Positions 21,129 through 32,146 of a stretch of 64,000 bases of DNA are shown one piece after another (the stretch's first letter is position 1; each line of letters begins with the position of its first letter). The position numbers and the translations under genes were made by a program. The notes beneath the pieces were generated by a model, which was not told the DNA's origin, ran no database searches, and saw only the letters and a list, made by a program, of their open reading frames with translations. The stretch is from assembly GCA_039545355.1 (NCBI GenBank), contig BCJJ01000016.1, forward strand, positions 186,001-250,000. The letters are read 5' to 3'. Source of the stretch: Trichosporon coremiiforme (taxonomy: Eukaryota; Basidiomycota; Tremellomycetes; Trichosporonales; Trichosporonaceae).

Positions 21129-21680
21129 CTACAGCATGCTCACACGCTGCCGGATGAGAGCAGCCGAGAGATAAGTCGGCTCGGAGCTCGAGGGGTGTCG
21201 CTCATGCTCTGCCTCGTACGTCCAGTCCAGGACCTGTTCCAGTTGACGGACGTACGCTTCACAACGCCTGATGCCAGGTCTGATGACTCTTTCGAGTTCA
21301 CCACTGGCCGCGTAGTGGTCGTTCGCAGACCCGTGCTGCTGCAACACGGAGATGAGCTCCGCCTCGCGCGCTCTCATATCCCCAATGTACGTCCTGACTT
21401 TGGTGATCGCCTGGGCAATCTCGAGTCTTGCGTCGCCGATCTCGTTCTCCTCAGACGCAAAGCTGTTGCCCCTGTGGTCGGACTCGATGTTGTCCGGATT
21501 GTTGGGGCGCTGAACAGTCACGGGCGCAGCAGGGGAGGGGCGAGAGCTCGACCCCAGGGCAGCATTCTGGTACGCGGGGATCTGGATCTGAGGCCTTGAG
21601 AAAGCGGGCGTGCAACTCAAACACAATGATTCGTCTTCAGGTTGACTGCGACGTGGGACGATCCTCGAGTCACGGCGCAC
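21129..21680 (-). CDS. Small coiled-coil protein of unknown function
   Basis: Open frame of 183 codons. The N-terminal half is Pro/Ser/Gln-rich and disordered-looking; the C-terminal half is helical and charged (DARLEIAQAITKVRTYIGDM, ELERVIRPGIRRCEAYVRQL) and probably coiled coil. No family recognised. The first coding codons (MRRDSRIVPRRSQ) are weak, and the true start may be internal or in a missed upstream exon. The 210-bp gap to the similar downstream gene and their shared strand and design suggest an old tandem duplication. Confidence 0.5.
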   Translation of the reverse strand: MRRDSRIVPRRSQPEDESLCLSCTPAFSRPQIQIPAYQNAALGSSSRPSPAAPVTVQRPNNPDNIESDHRGNSFASEENEIGDARLEIAQAITKVRTYIGDMRAREAELISVLQQHGSANDHYAASGELERVIRPGIRRCEAYVRQLEQVLDWTYEAEHERHPSSSEPTYLSAALIRQRVSML

Positions 21681-22187
21681 AGCAGATGTAAAGGGGCATG
21701 GGTCGTACGCTCCTTCCTAGAACAGGCTCGCAAGCTTCGACACGCAACTCCGTGGACAGGCGCCTTGATGAGGGGTCCGCTCCTCACGTTTCGCTACTCG
21801 AGGGGGCGGCACCCTAGCACCTCGCCGCTTGCGGTACACCCAATCCCACCGCCGTCAAGCGCATAGAAACTGGAAACAAACGATCTTCCATGCGCCTTCC
21901 CTCCTGCTGTAGCCAACCCAGAGGCTCGTGAGCTCGGCGACTGAGGGCGCACCGATGCGTCTGGCACACATGTGACGCTTCTCACCACCGGGATTGCACC
22001 TCCATCACCGCGTGTGGCTAAAAACTTGGGCTGGAGACATGCAATGCCCAAGGTCAAAAGGATGACAATGAAGACACGAATAAGATGCCACTATGCGGCG
22101 TGGCTGAGGTGCTGCTCAAGAGGCTGCCCTCTGCAGTGACCGCCGAGCGCTGCCGCAGCGCACGGCTGACCTCGAGGTGGATCAACG
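21681..22187. other. Intergenic region
   Basis: About 500 bp between the coiled-coil gene and the second tRNA gene. Nothing supported beyond short unconvincing frames. Confidence 0.45.
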
Positions 22188-22260
22188 TCCTCACTAGTAC
22201 AATGGTTCAGTATTCCCGCTTTTCACGCGGGCGATCAGGGTTCGATTCCCTGGTGGGGAA
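22188..22260 (+). tRNA. tRNA-Glu (anticodon UUC), intronless, Asp-like body
   Basis: 73-nt cloverleaf: acceptor TCCTCAC/GTGGGGA, D stem GTAC/GTAT with AATGGTTCA loop, anticodon stem CCCGC/GCGGG around loop TTTTCAC (anticodon TTC), variable CGAT, T arm CAGGG-TTCGATT-CCCTG, discriminator A. A TTTT terminator is at 22264-22267. By anticodon it reads GAA (Glu), but the acceptor and body resemble eukaryotic tRNA-Asp more than the other tRNA-Glu(UUC) found 2.6 kb away. Confidence 0.88.
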
Positions 22261-22646
22261 CTCTTTTGATCTCGTAGCTCGACGGTCCGTGCGCATAACG
22301 CAAAGGACGTATGCGAAGGAGGAAGGCCCTCTGGTGGGGGTGATGTGGAGGCTGGTGGAGGAGGTCGAACTCCGCATCGCCTGTGCCTCGAGCTCCAAAG
22401 AGATTCGGACATCTCAACTTCAAACCGCAGTATGCTGGAGCTCCTTTGAGCTGCAGAGCGCTCGTTCGCTCTCGCTCCTGCCGCATCATTTGGTTAACAC
22501 GGTTGACAGAACAATCCCGAAAAGACGTTTTTGGTGCAGGTATTTGCCACTGGACGTCCTCCACTCTCTCACGGTGACGTCCATATTTCCGCGCGCGCGT
22601 CAGAGCGATTTCGAGCGAGACCCCGTCGGTACACCTCAACAACAAC
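22261..22646. other. Short intergenic region
   Basis: Pol III terminator at its left edge, then the presumed promoter and leader of the importin gene. No gene seen. Confidence 0.45.
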
Positions 22647-25600
22647 ATGGCGACCCAGGGCGGCCCCAACGGGCGCGAACTCGACCAGCAAGTGCTGCAG
22701 TGTCTCGAGGCGACTCTTTCTCCTGAGGAGGGTCGCCGCCGCGGCGCCGAAGAGCAACTGAAGACCCTCTACCACCACCCCGGTATGTCATCATGAAGCC
22801 ACTTCGCCGACTTTTTGCTGACAGCGCAGAGGGCGGCCTCTCCCTGACGAGGATCATGGGCGACCACTCTGTCGCGCTTGCGCAGAGGCAATCGGCCGGT
22901 ATCCTGTTGCAGAAGTACATCTCTCAGCACTGGTACCCCGGCGCGGACGCGTACACCCCACCTACGACACCGGCCGAGGTCAAGGATGCCGTGCGCCCCC
23001 TTCTCCTCCAGTCCCTGTCCGACCCCGAGAGCAAGATCCGTTCGGCGGCGGCTTTTGCCACTTCGACTGTCGCGCGCTTCGACTGGCCCGAGGACTGGAA
23101 GGACCTGTTGGGCACGCTCGTCAGCATGCTGCAGACCGGCCAGCCCGCTGCCGTGCACGGAGCGATGCGTGTCGTGACTGAGTTCGTTAAGAACGACCTC
23201 AGCGAGGACCAGCTGCTGCCGGTCGTGCGTGACTTGGTTCCCGCTCTCCTTTCGATTCTCGGCAACACGGAGCACACCTACCTCACCCGTGCGGACACTG
23301 TCGCCGTCTACCGCCACATCGTCACCATGCTGAACATGGTCAAGGACGAGCACCCGGCTGCCGTGCGCCAGGCGCTCGACCAGATGGCGCCGGTGTGGTT
23401 CAGCGCTTTCAGCCAGCTGCTTGCTGTCGACCCGGCAGCTGAGGTTGCGGCGCACTGGGAGAGCCTTGCGCTCCGCATCCAGATCTTCCGTGTCCTGCTC
23501 ACCTTCCAGGGTGCGTTCCCGAAGTACCTCTCGCCGCACGTCGGAACCTTCCTGCGCGCCGCCATCCTGAACCTGACGTCTCTCCTCCCGACCTTTTTCA
23601 AGTACTACATCAGCAATGACCCCGATGCGCCGGATCCGCCTACACCTGCTCCGGACGCGGCGTACACCGCCAAGATGGACATGGACGACCTGGCGTGCGC
23701 GATCTTCGAGTTCATGGAGCCCGTTGTGCGCGTGCCGGCCGCGAAGGAGCTGCTGATCACGAGCGAGGGCGGCCAGGAGCGCGGCACGGCGATCATGGAG
23801 ACTATCATCGGGCTCGTTCTGAACTACACGCAGGTGACGAGGGAGCAGGAGGACGAGTGGCTGGAGGACGCCAATGCCTTCGTCGAGGACGAAGATGAGG
23901 ACAACATTGTGTACTCGCTCCGCATCATCGGTCATGACCTGATGGGCTCGCTCATCGACAAGTACGGTCGTCCGGTCGGTGTCATCATCAACGACCTGGC
24001 CAAGCGCCGCGTGCACGAGAGCAGCGACGCTCACTCCCGTGGCGAGGCGACGTGGTGGAAGCCCCTTGAGGCGCTGCTGGGTCTGATCGGTGGCATCGCA
24101 GACGACGTGCGCGGTATCCTCGAGGACGACGCCCTCGAGAAGCGGCCAAACACGTTCGACCTGGCCTTCTTCTTCGACCAGGTCATCCCCGGCCTGCTGC
24201 AGCAGTCCTCTGCTCTGTTCCTGCAGGGTCGTGCGTTCGTGTTCGCGAGCCAGTTTGCTGGTGCCCTCCCCCCAAACATTGCTCAGCAGTACCTTGGCGC
24301 TGCGATCGTTGCCCTTGAGGCGCCCGACACGAGTGTCCCCGTCAAGATCTCGGCTGTCAAGACGCTTCGCAACTTCTGCCGCTTCGTCGATGCCTCCGTC
24401 ATGGGTCCCGAGGCTCCGCGCGTCCTCGCGCTCCTGCTTCCCATTCTCCCCGAGGCGAGCAACGAGACGCTCTACCTCGTCATGGAGACGGTGTACGCCA
24501 TCCTGTCGCTGGACAAGGAGCGCCTCACGGCCGACGTCGTGCGCACCGTCTGTGGCGCCGTGTGGGAGCAATGGATGAAGAACCTGACCGACCCCGTCCT
24601 GACGGCGATCGTGGAGGAGATCGTTGATGCGCTCGCGTCCTCGCCGCTGCAGAGCGTCGTCGACACGACGACGGCGTTCTTCGCCCCCCGCATTGCCGAG
24701 CTCATCCTCACCCCGACCACCGAGGACACGGTCTATGTTCCCGGCGAGGCGGTTCAGCTCGCGAACGCGCTGATCAAGCCGCGCCCCGGCCCCCTGGGCG
24801 GCGACTTCATCTCGAGCGTCACCTCCTCGGTCATCACGCTCCTCCGCGGCACGGACGACATGGACGTGATCCAGCACGGCATGATTCACCTCACGCTCGT
24901 GGTGCGCAAGGACTGCGACTCGCTAATTGCCTGGCACGCGCCCGACGGCAGCAACGGCATCGCGTGCATCTTTGGACTGCTCGGCCGCTTCCTCGCGCCG
25001 ACGTTCAGTGAGACCGGCGGCGTCTTCGTCGGCGACCTCATCATGCACATGTTCCGCAAGGCGGGCGGGGCTATCGCCCCCGTCCTCGGCGACTTGTTGC
25101 GTGCGATCGTCCAGCGTCTCGCGACCGCCACCATGCCGTCGTTCATCCAGAGTCTCGTCATCCCCTTCGCCTACCTCTTTGGCACCGAGTACACGGAGCA
25201 GACGCTCGAGCTGCTCGCCTCGTTCCCGCCCGTCGCTATGCCTGATGGGTCGCAGCGGCCCGCGCTCGACCTCGTGCTCCAGGCCTGGTGCGAGCAGGCC
25301 GACACGATCACGGGCTCGTGGAACATTCGCGTCTCGGACCTGGGTCTCGGCAAGCTCTTCGCCCTTCCCGCGCCCCAGCTGCGCAACGTCACAGTGCAGG
25401 GCGACATGGTGGTGGATGAGCGCAACCGCAACCGCATAATGACGCGGTCGCGCACCCGCTCCACGCCGACGACGTACACCTCCGTGCCGTTCCCGGTCAA
25501 GGCGCTGAAGCTGCTATTGAAGGACGTCTCGGCCGAGGGCGGGAGCAAGAAGAAGGGAACCGGGGCGGGTTACGACGGCGAGATCGAGGAGGACGACGGG

Positions 25601-25879
25601 GACGACGACTGGGCCGACGACGACCCGCTCGGTTCCGCGGGCGAGGACGAGTTTGCGTTCCTGTCCGACTGGCTCGATGCCGGCGCCGGCGGCGAGAATG
25701 ACGCCCAGGACGACGACGAGGATCTCAAGACGGACCCACTCGCGCAGATCGACATGGGACAGCACATCACCGACGTCCTCCGCCAGTGCTATGCTTCCAA
25801 CTGCAATGGCATGCAGGAGATGGTCGATGCGCTCTCGGATCAGGAGAAGGGAGTCCTCCGCGGCGTCCTCACCGTGTAA
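22647..25879 (+). CDS. KAP114: Importin-9 / Kap114-type karyopherin beta
   Basis: 1061 residues from exons 22647-22782 and 22830-25879; the 47-nt intron joins CCC-G|AG-GGC. The N-terminus (LDQQVLQCLEATLSPEEGRR..., AEEQLKTLYHHP) is the importin-beta N-terminal helix pair, continuing into DHSVALAQRQSAGILLQKYI. The rest is a superhelix of HEAT repeats. Near the C-terminus (about 25580-25740) is a long acidic insertion (EIEEDDGDDDWADDDPLGSA) followed by DPLAQIDMGQHITDVLRQ, as in importin-9. The protein imports histones H2A-H2B, TBP and ribosomal proteins in yeast and humans. Length matches Kap114 (1004) and IPO9 (1041). It converges with the PP2A gene. Confidence 0.92.
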
Positions 25880-26327
25880 TGTTCGGATCGAGTGCCTCTC
25901 GTTTCCCCCAATCCTCGAAATATCGTAACTTTGCATTCCCTAATAAACAACACCATAGCCCCTTTCTTAGATGTCATATCCGTTTCATTTGCTTGCTTCT
26001 CGAGGCTCTGCGCTGTGTGCTGCATTCTTGGTTCATAAAAGTGGGGTATATATTTCTACCTCTGACTATCCGTCCACTTCTTATCTAAAAAGGAGCCGGG
26101 CCGTGCGCTCGTCCCCGCGCCCCCAGCACCGGCCGTCCGCTGACACGTCTCTCCTCTTCTCCTCCCTCCTCTTCTCACAAACCGATGTCCGCATCCGGAC
26201 CGGTGAAGCAAGGTGGTTCTATTCCTGTTGCCGTCGTTGTTGGGTTTAGTTGTTGATTGGTTGGTTGGGTTGGCGTGGTTAAGTTATAGAAGTCGTTTTG
26301 GGTTGAGCTGTGGAGCAGCCGGAAAAC
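25880..26327. other. Convergent intergenic region
   Basis: Contains 3' ends of the importin (+) and PP2A (-) transcripts, including AATAAAC at about 25941 as a possible poly(A) signal for the former. AT-richer than its surroundings. No gene. Confidence 0.5.
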
Positions 26328-28276
26328 TTAGGACACGACCATGGCCTCGCCCGAGTCGGCGCCCGTGGTCCGCTCGTAGGCCTTGGTGGCGAAATACCTG
26401 ACGTCGGCGTCAGAGTCCTCCTGCAGTTGCCGTAAGGTGGGCAGGATGCGGCGCTGGATCAGGTCCTGGCCTTCCGGGTCGTTGGCGAGAACGGCGGCGA
26501 GCGTCTCAAGGCACTTGGCGACGTTGAACCGGATGTTGGGGATCGGGTCCGAGACGAGCTGGAGCGCAGCGTCGAGCACAGTGTCACGGATGATAGCCGT
26601 GTTCAGGGAGGGAGCCATCGTCTGAATGTCAGTTATGAACGTCAATATCCAGACTCACGGTGATGGCGAAAATGGTCGTCATGCGGTACAGGTAGTTGGG
26701 ATGCTCGCCCATCTGGAGGACCTTGGGGATAATGGTGGTGCGGGCCCAGTCAACGCCAAAGACGTCGGTAAGTTTCTTAAGGTTGATGGTGGCCGCCTCA
26801 CGGATCGAGAAGACGGTGTCGCCGAGCCACGACATGCAGAGGTTGCCGAGCTTGTCGTCGAAGAACTGGACACCGAGCTGCGTGGCGAGCAGGGGAATAT
26901 ACTCGATGATAGCCTGGCGAACGCGCCACTGCTTGTCCTCGGCGAGCTCCATGATGGCGGGCAGGAGAGCCTGCGAGAGGCGGTCGATGCCGATGACGTT
27001 GTTCACCATCTCGAGCTTGGAGATGAGATTGAGACGGACATCGGAGAACTCGTCCTTGAGGAGGTGGAGGAACAGGGGAAGGAGGTGCTCGATGGTGGCG
27101 TCCTTGCCAAGCAGAGGAGCGAGACCAGAGATCTGCATGGCGAGAGCGGCACGAACGTGCTGGCTCGTGTCGCTGGAGAGGTCGCGGACACAGGGGAGGA
27201 TGCGGTTGAGGATAGCCTCGCGGTCGATGAGCTTGGAGAAGCCAGGAATCTGGCCCGCGGCAGCGGTGCGGACCTCAGCCTCGTTGTCCTTCAGCAGACC
27301 GACAAAGGCGTTGATGAGCTCATCGCGGACAATCTCGGGTCCGACGCTCTCAGCGAGACCAACAAACTCATTCGCGACCATGTAACGCACGCGCCACGAC
27401 TTGTCGGCGACGCTGGCACGGAGCGGCTCGAGAAGGTAGTCCTTGGTCTCCTCGTTCGAGAGGTTCGAGGCGAGGGCGATAAGGTCGGGAATGGTAAGAA
27501 GACGGACCGAGTCCTGGTCGTCGCCAGCGAGACGACGGTAGAGGGGGATGATGTCGTTGATGAGGATCGAGTGCTGGCCGTTGACAGAGGCGATAGCCTT
27601 CGCGAAGGGGCCAAGGGCACGAGCAGCGGCACGGCGAACCATCGGGGTATCGTCGGCAACAAGCGACGCAAACAGACGGCGCATCTCCTCCTGAGCCTCC
27701 TGGGACGCCGTCGGGTAGGCGGCAGCGAAAAGGGCACAAGCCGACGTGCGCGAGGTGAACCAGTCACCGTTGCTCAGGCGGCTGAGCAGAGGGATGAAGT
27801 ACTCGTCGATGTGCTGGGGCGAGAGAACGGCGGCGATGGAGGAGATGGACTCGGCGGCCTTGTCACGAACGAGCGTCTCCTCGACGGCCGCAAGGTTCTC
27901 GAGAGGGCCGAGGATCGTCCAAGCGTACTGCTTTCCACCAACGTACTCGACAAACGATCCGAGCTCCTCCGCGAGCACGAGCAGAACCTCGTCCTCGTCA
28001 TCAAGCTGGTCCTGCATTTGTTAGTTTCCGCCAAGACTTGCACCCGAGATGACTACATGTCTGTTTGATCACAAAGTTGAAGCACACAGGCAGCCCTTCA
28101 CTCACCTGAAGGAAAGGAAGGAGCTCCTCACGCGTCCGTGCCGGGCCGAGCGCAAGAGCAATGGTGCTCAGGCGACGGATCGAGCTGAGACGGAGGACAA
28201 CATCGTCAGACTTGAGCTCATCCATCAGAAGGTGAATGGGGTAGAGGGAGCCCTGCTGGGCGGAAGGCGACGACAT
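26328..28276 (-). CDS. TPD3: PP2A scaffold/regulatory subunit A (HEAT-repeat)
   Basis: 605 residues from exons 28276-28106, 28011-26659 and 26621-26328 (introns 94 and 37 nt, both phase 0). The whole protein consists of about 15 HEAT repeats of ~39 residues, with family landmarks such as [32 protein letters not shown] repeats (here [18 protein letters not shown]), and [20 protein letters not shown]. It scaffolds the catalytic C and variable B subunits of protein phosphatase 2A in the cytosol and nucleus. Length equals known A subunits (589-635). The start [21 protein letters not shown] aligns with the usual family beginning. A dense CCAGCC cluster lies about 320-365 bp upstream. Confidence 0.95.
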
Positions 28277-29110
28277 TTTGGTGCTTGTTTATTGCCGACC
28301 TTGGAGATGAGAGGACAAAGGATGCACAAGACGAAAGTCGTGAGGGTGCGGGGGCGTGTGACGGGGGGTTGTGTGAGTCGTGGGGTCGGGGCCGTATGCG
28401 CAGGTTCTAGAAACAGAGGGCGATGCCGACGTGTAGGGAGGGGTATGCGACGGAGCTCGTAGAGGTGGAGAGTCCAGAAGAAGAGACGAGGTCGCGCGTA
28501 GGGATATTGCGGAGGGAAGGGTAAAGATGGATGATGGCCGTGTTGAGGTGATCGTTGCGAGTTGTGACGCTGAAGGGGTGCACCAGGCGCAGGCGCGTGT
28601 CGGCCCAGCCAGCCAGCGAAGCCAGCCAGCCATGCCAGCCAGTTCTGCCTAGGTTGACTCTCCCACCGTGGCGCCCAGGCGCCAGCCAGCCCAGCGGGCC
28701 CATCGCTCCTGGATCGCGGCCCCTGGTTGCTTCCGCTCACAAAAGATCTACGCGCATGCACGGTGCCACACTCCTCTCAGCCTCGGCGATACACACGTGG
28801 CACTTCCATTACAATTGGCATTAGGACTCCTTCCTCTGCCCTGGCTTAGTCCCATTAGTCGACATCAGTGGCATCTTGCACACCATCGTTGAGGAAGGTC
28901 CTTGCACACCGGCTCCTTGTTGACAGAGATGCTCGCGAAATTAACATTGTAGCTATAGTCTTTGCATCTATTTCATCATCATACACAACGATTTACGATG
29001 TAACTGTGGCAAAACCGTGGGACACTGCACTTCTCCAATAACACGGACAGCTTTTTGTTGATTGTAACTACACGGCTTCCGACGCCTCACTGAAACGGGG
29101 GTCGAGTCGC
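28277..29110. other. Intergenic region, promoter of the PP2A A-subunit gene
   Basis: Holds an unusually dense cluster of CCAGCC units at about 28597-28642 (GCCCAGCCAGCCAGCGAAGC and following). The right part is the 3' flank of the Hsp110 gene. No gene. Confidence 0.5.
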
Positions 29111-32100
29111 TTAGTCGATGTCCATGTCCTCCTCGGGCTGCTTAGGCTCCTCCTCCTTGGGGGCCTCCTTGGGAGTCTCGGTGCCGGGGGTCTCAGTAGT
29201 CTTGGGCTTGGGGCGGTTCATGATCGAGGCGCAAGTGTACTGGACATCGTCCTTGTTCTTCAGGATCTCGGCAGAGGTGATGATGGGGTCGACGTTCTTG
29301 GGCTTCTCCATCTGGCGGGCGAGCTTGTCCTCGAGCCAGTGCTGGGTGTTGGCGCACTTCTCGATGACCTTCTGCTTGTCCTCGTCGGTGATGTGGGCGT
29401 ACTTCTCCTCGCCGTTCTGGGCAGCCGAGAGGAAGGTGTTGATGACCTCACGGAGCTGGGCGGCGGCACGGGGGCGCTCCTCGTTCTCCTTCCAGCGGAG
29501 GACAACCTTGTCACCGACCTTCTTGAGCTCGTCGATGCGCTTGACGTAGGCGGACTTGGGAGCGTCCTCACCCTCGTCGGTGTAGAGCCAGTCCTCAGCC
29601 TGCTGGAGGCCAGAGAGAAGGGTCTCCTTCTCAGAAGCCTGGACGTAGGCCTTGTACCGGTCGTCGAGCTTGCCGCGCATGTCGTAGACGTACTCCTCAA
29701 GGGCGTTCTTGCGCTCCTCGGTCTCCTGGACGAGCTTGTCGTCGGCGTGCATCTTGCCCTCAGCCTCGAGCCAGTCGTCGACAACCTTGTCGGACCAGGT
29801 GTTGTACTGGGCCGAAGTGGGGTAGTCGCCGGTGCGCTCGAGCTTCTTCACGATGCGGGTCTCCTCCTTCTTGTCCTCGCCCTCGCCGGTGACGGTGACC
29901 TCCTCCTTCTCGACCTCCTGGACGCCGTAGGCCTGCTCGAAGTTGGTGATACCGTTGAGGTTGACACGGGCCTTGACCTTGACGCAGGCAAGGTCACCCG
30001 AGTCGGTCGGCTTGACACCGTTGATGCTGAACTGACCGATGTGGGGCTTGGTGCCAACGGGAAGAGGAGGCTCCTGGACGTACTCAGACTCGAGCTCGAA
30101 GGGAGCCTTGCGGTAGAAGGTGAGGATCTTGGTGGAGGGCATAGCGTTCCTCTCGGGGAAGACGGTGAGCTCGGTCTCCTCGTCGGGGTTGCCGGCCTCC
30201 TTCTGCCACTGAACCTTGATCGGGTAGTTGATGATGTCCTGAACGGCGAACTCGCGGACACGGAAGACGGGCGAGAGCGAGGCACAGGCGAAGGTGGCAC
30301 CACGGGCGACGGCCTCGTCCTGGTTGAGGGTGTACGAGAGGGGCTTGCCGAAGAAGTTGGAGATCTTCTCCTTGATGGCGGGGACACGGGTGGAGCCACC
30401 GACGAGCTCGATGGAGTGGACCTGGTCCTTGGTGATGCCGGCCTGGGTAAGGGCGGCCTCAAGGGGACCGTCGAAGCGGTTGAGGAGGTTGTCGATGAGA
30501 CCCTCGAGCTGCTCACGCTTCATGGAGGAAGAGGCGTCAACGTCGTTCATGATGGACTCGACGTTGAGGGGAGCCTCGGTGTTGGCAGAGAGAACCTTCT
30601 TGAGGCGCTCACAGCCGGCGGCAAGACGGAAGATGGCCTTGGGGTTGGAGAGGACATCGATCTTGTACTTGGACTGGAACTCCTTGGCGAAGTACTGAAC
30701 AAGGGCGTAGTCGATGTCACGACCACCGAAGTTCCGGTCGTGGGCAGTGCCCTTAACGACGAGCTGGCCCTTGCTGAAGGCAACAACGGAAACGGAGTAG
30801 GTGGCGTGGCCGACGTCGACGAAAACAACGTAACGGGGGTTCTCGGGGTCCTCGGGGAGGTCAGCCTTGGTGATACCGTAACCAAGAGCGACAGCAGTGT
30901 TGGAGTTGATGAGGCGGAGGGGGTTGAGGCCGGCAATCTTGGCGGCGTCGATCATGGCACGACGCTGGACGTCGGTGTACCAGCCGGGGATGGCAATGAC
31001 AACGTCAGAGACAGCCTGCTTGAGCTCAGTGGAGGCAGTATCCCTGAGCTTGCCGAGGTAGGCACCGACAAGCTGGGTGTACGAAAAGTCGGTGGCATCA
31101 CCGAGGTACTGGACCTGAACACCAGCCTGGCCACCGACGTCAGTGAGCTTGGCGTTGATGTACTTCTTCTCCTCGGACTGAACATCGGGGTCCTCAAGAG
31201 TGCGGCCGATCATGCGGGTGAGCGAACCGACGGTGTTCTTGAAGTTCGAAGTCTCAGCGGTCTTGGCGGCCTCGCCGATGAAACGCTGCTTCGGGGTGAA
31301 AGAGACGAGCGAACTGTTGATGTTAGCGGACTACGTCATTCGCACACCATCATTGAAACTCACGGAGTCGAGCGGTTCGAGACCTCATTGGTAATGATGT
31401 CGATACCGCGGTGGCGAGCGACACCGATCTTCGAGCTCAGGTTTCCAAAGTCAATACCGACAACACTCTGTGTAAGGTTAGCGATGAACGGCAGGAGTTG
31501 CAGAACGTCATCCCATCACTGGCCAGTCCGAGATTCCGCTCCCGAGCTCGATCCGAGTTGTCATGCCGTGTACAGTCGACTTGTGCCGTATCGACGTTGC
31601 TTTGCTCGGAGAACGGTGGAGAGTAGTGCTAGCATCGCAGCTGTCCTTAGGAGCTTTTCGGAGGTCCGGCAAGGAACAGCAGGGACGTGCTTCCAGTTGG
31701 CTCATTCCAGCTTCCGGCGGCCGAATAGACCGAAGCCACGTTGAACAAAGGACGCCCACTCAGTCCTCTCATCGTCGAGCGCCGCAGTAAACAGTTGTGC
31801 TGCGTGAAGAAGACGGTATAGACGGTAATGAGGCGGCTCTAAAGATTTCGGAGCTCAGACTCGCCAATCGCCTCACCGCTTCTGGCAGTCGTTTCAAGCT
31901 GCTACGCAACGCTCAGCGCCCAAAGGTTGGCCAGTGCACCTTCTTGAGCTCCTAAGCAAGTGAAGGACAGTCGGCTGGCTTGGGACAAGACGTCTGCTCG
32001 GCGTGAAGTCGGGCTGCGATGGGCCACTTCGGCAAGCAACGGGGAGCAAAGAACAACGGCGGGGACAACGGGGAGCTCGGCGACGGACAGCGGAGGCTCT

Positions 32101-32146
32101 GGCGAGTGGGACGGACGTGTCAGCACACAAGGATACTCACAGCCAT
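29111..32146 (-). CDS. SSE1: Hsp110/Sse1-type chaperone, nucleotide exchange factor for Hsp70
   Basis: 770 residues from three exons (minus): 32146-32141, 31467-31364, 31313-29111. Exon 1 is only ATGGCT, followed by a 673-nt intron; exon 2 gives [20 protein letters not shown] and joins through a 50-nt intron to [20 protein letters not shown]. The N-terminal half is the actin-like ATPase domain ([50 protein letters not shown]); the C-terminal half is an extended Hsp110 beta-sandwich plus helical domain with an acidic loop and the charged tail PEEDMDID. It loads ATP on Hsp70 and prevents aggregation in the cytosol. The start is supported because no other upstream ATG fits the phase and MASVVGID matches the family's beginning. 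Confidence 0.93.

Noticed and set aside
22783..22829. ATG at 22793 as the start of the importin gene
   Set aside because: It lies in a 47-nt intron; splicing from the ATG at 22647 gives the conserved importin N-terminus.
22769..24889. 706-codon minus-strand frame
   Set aside because: Antisense to the importin-9 gene; low-complexity charged protein with no fold.
29339..31744. 801-codon plus-strand frame
   Set aside because: Antisense to Hsp110; Leu/Val/Asp/Gly-rich shadow translation.
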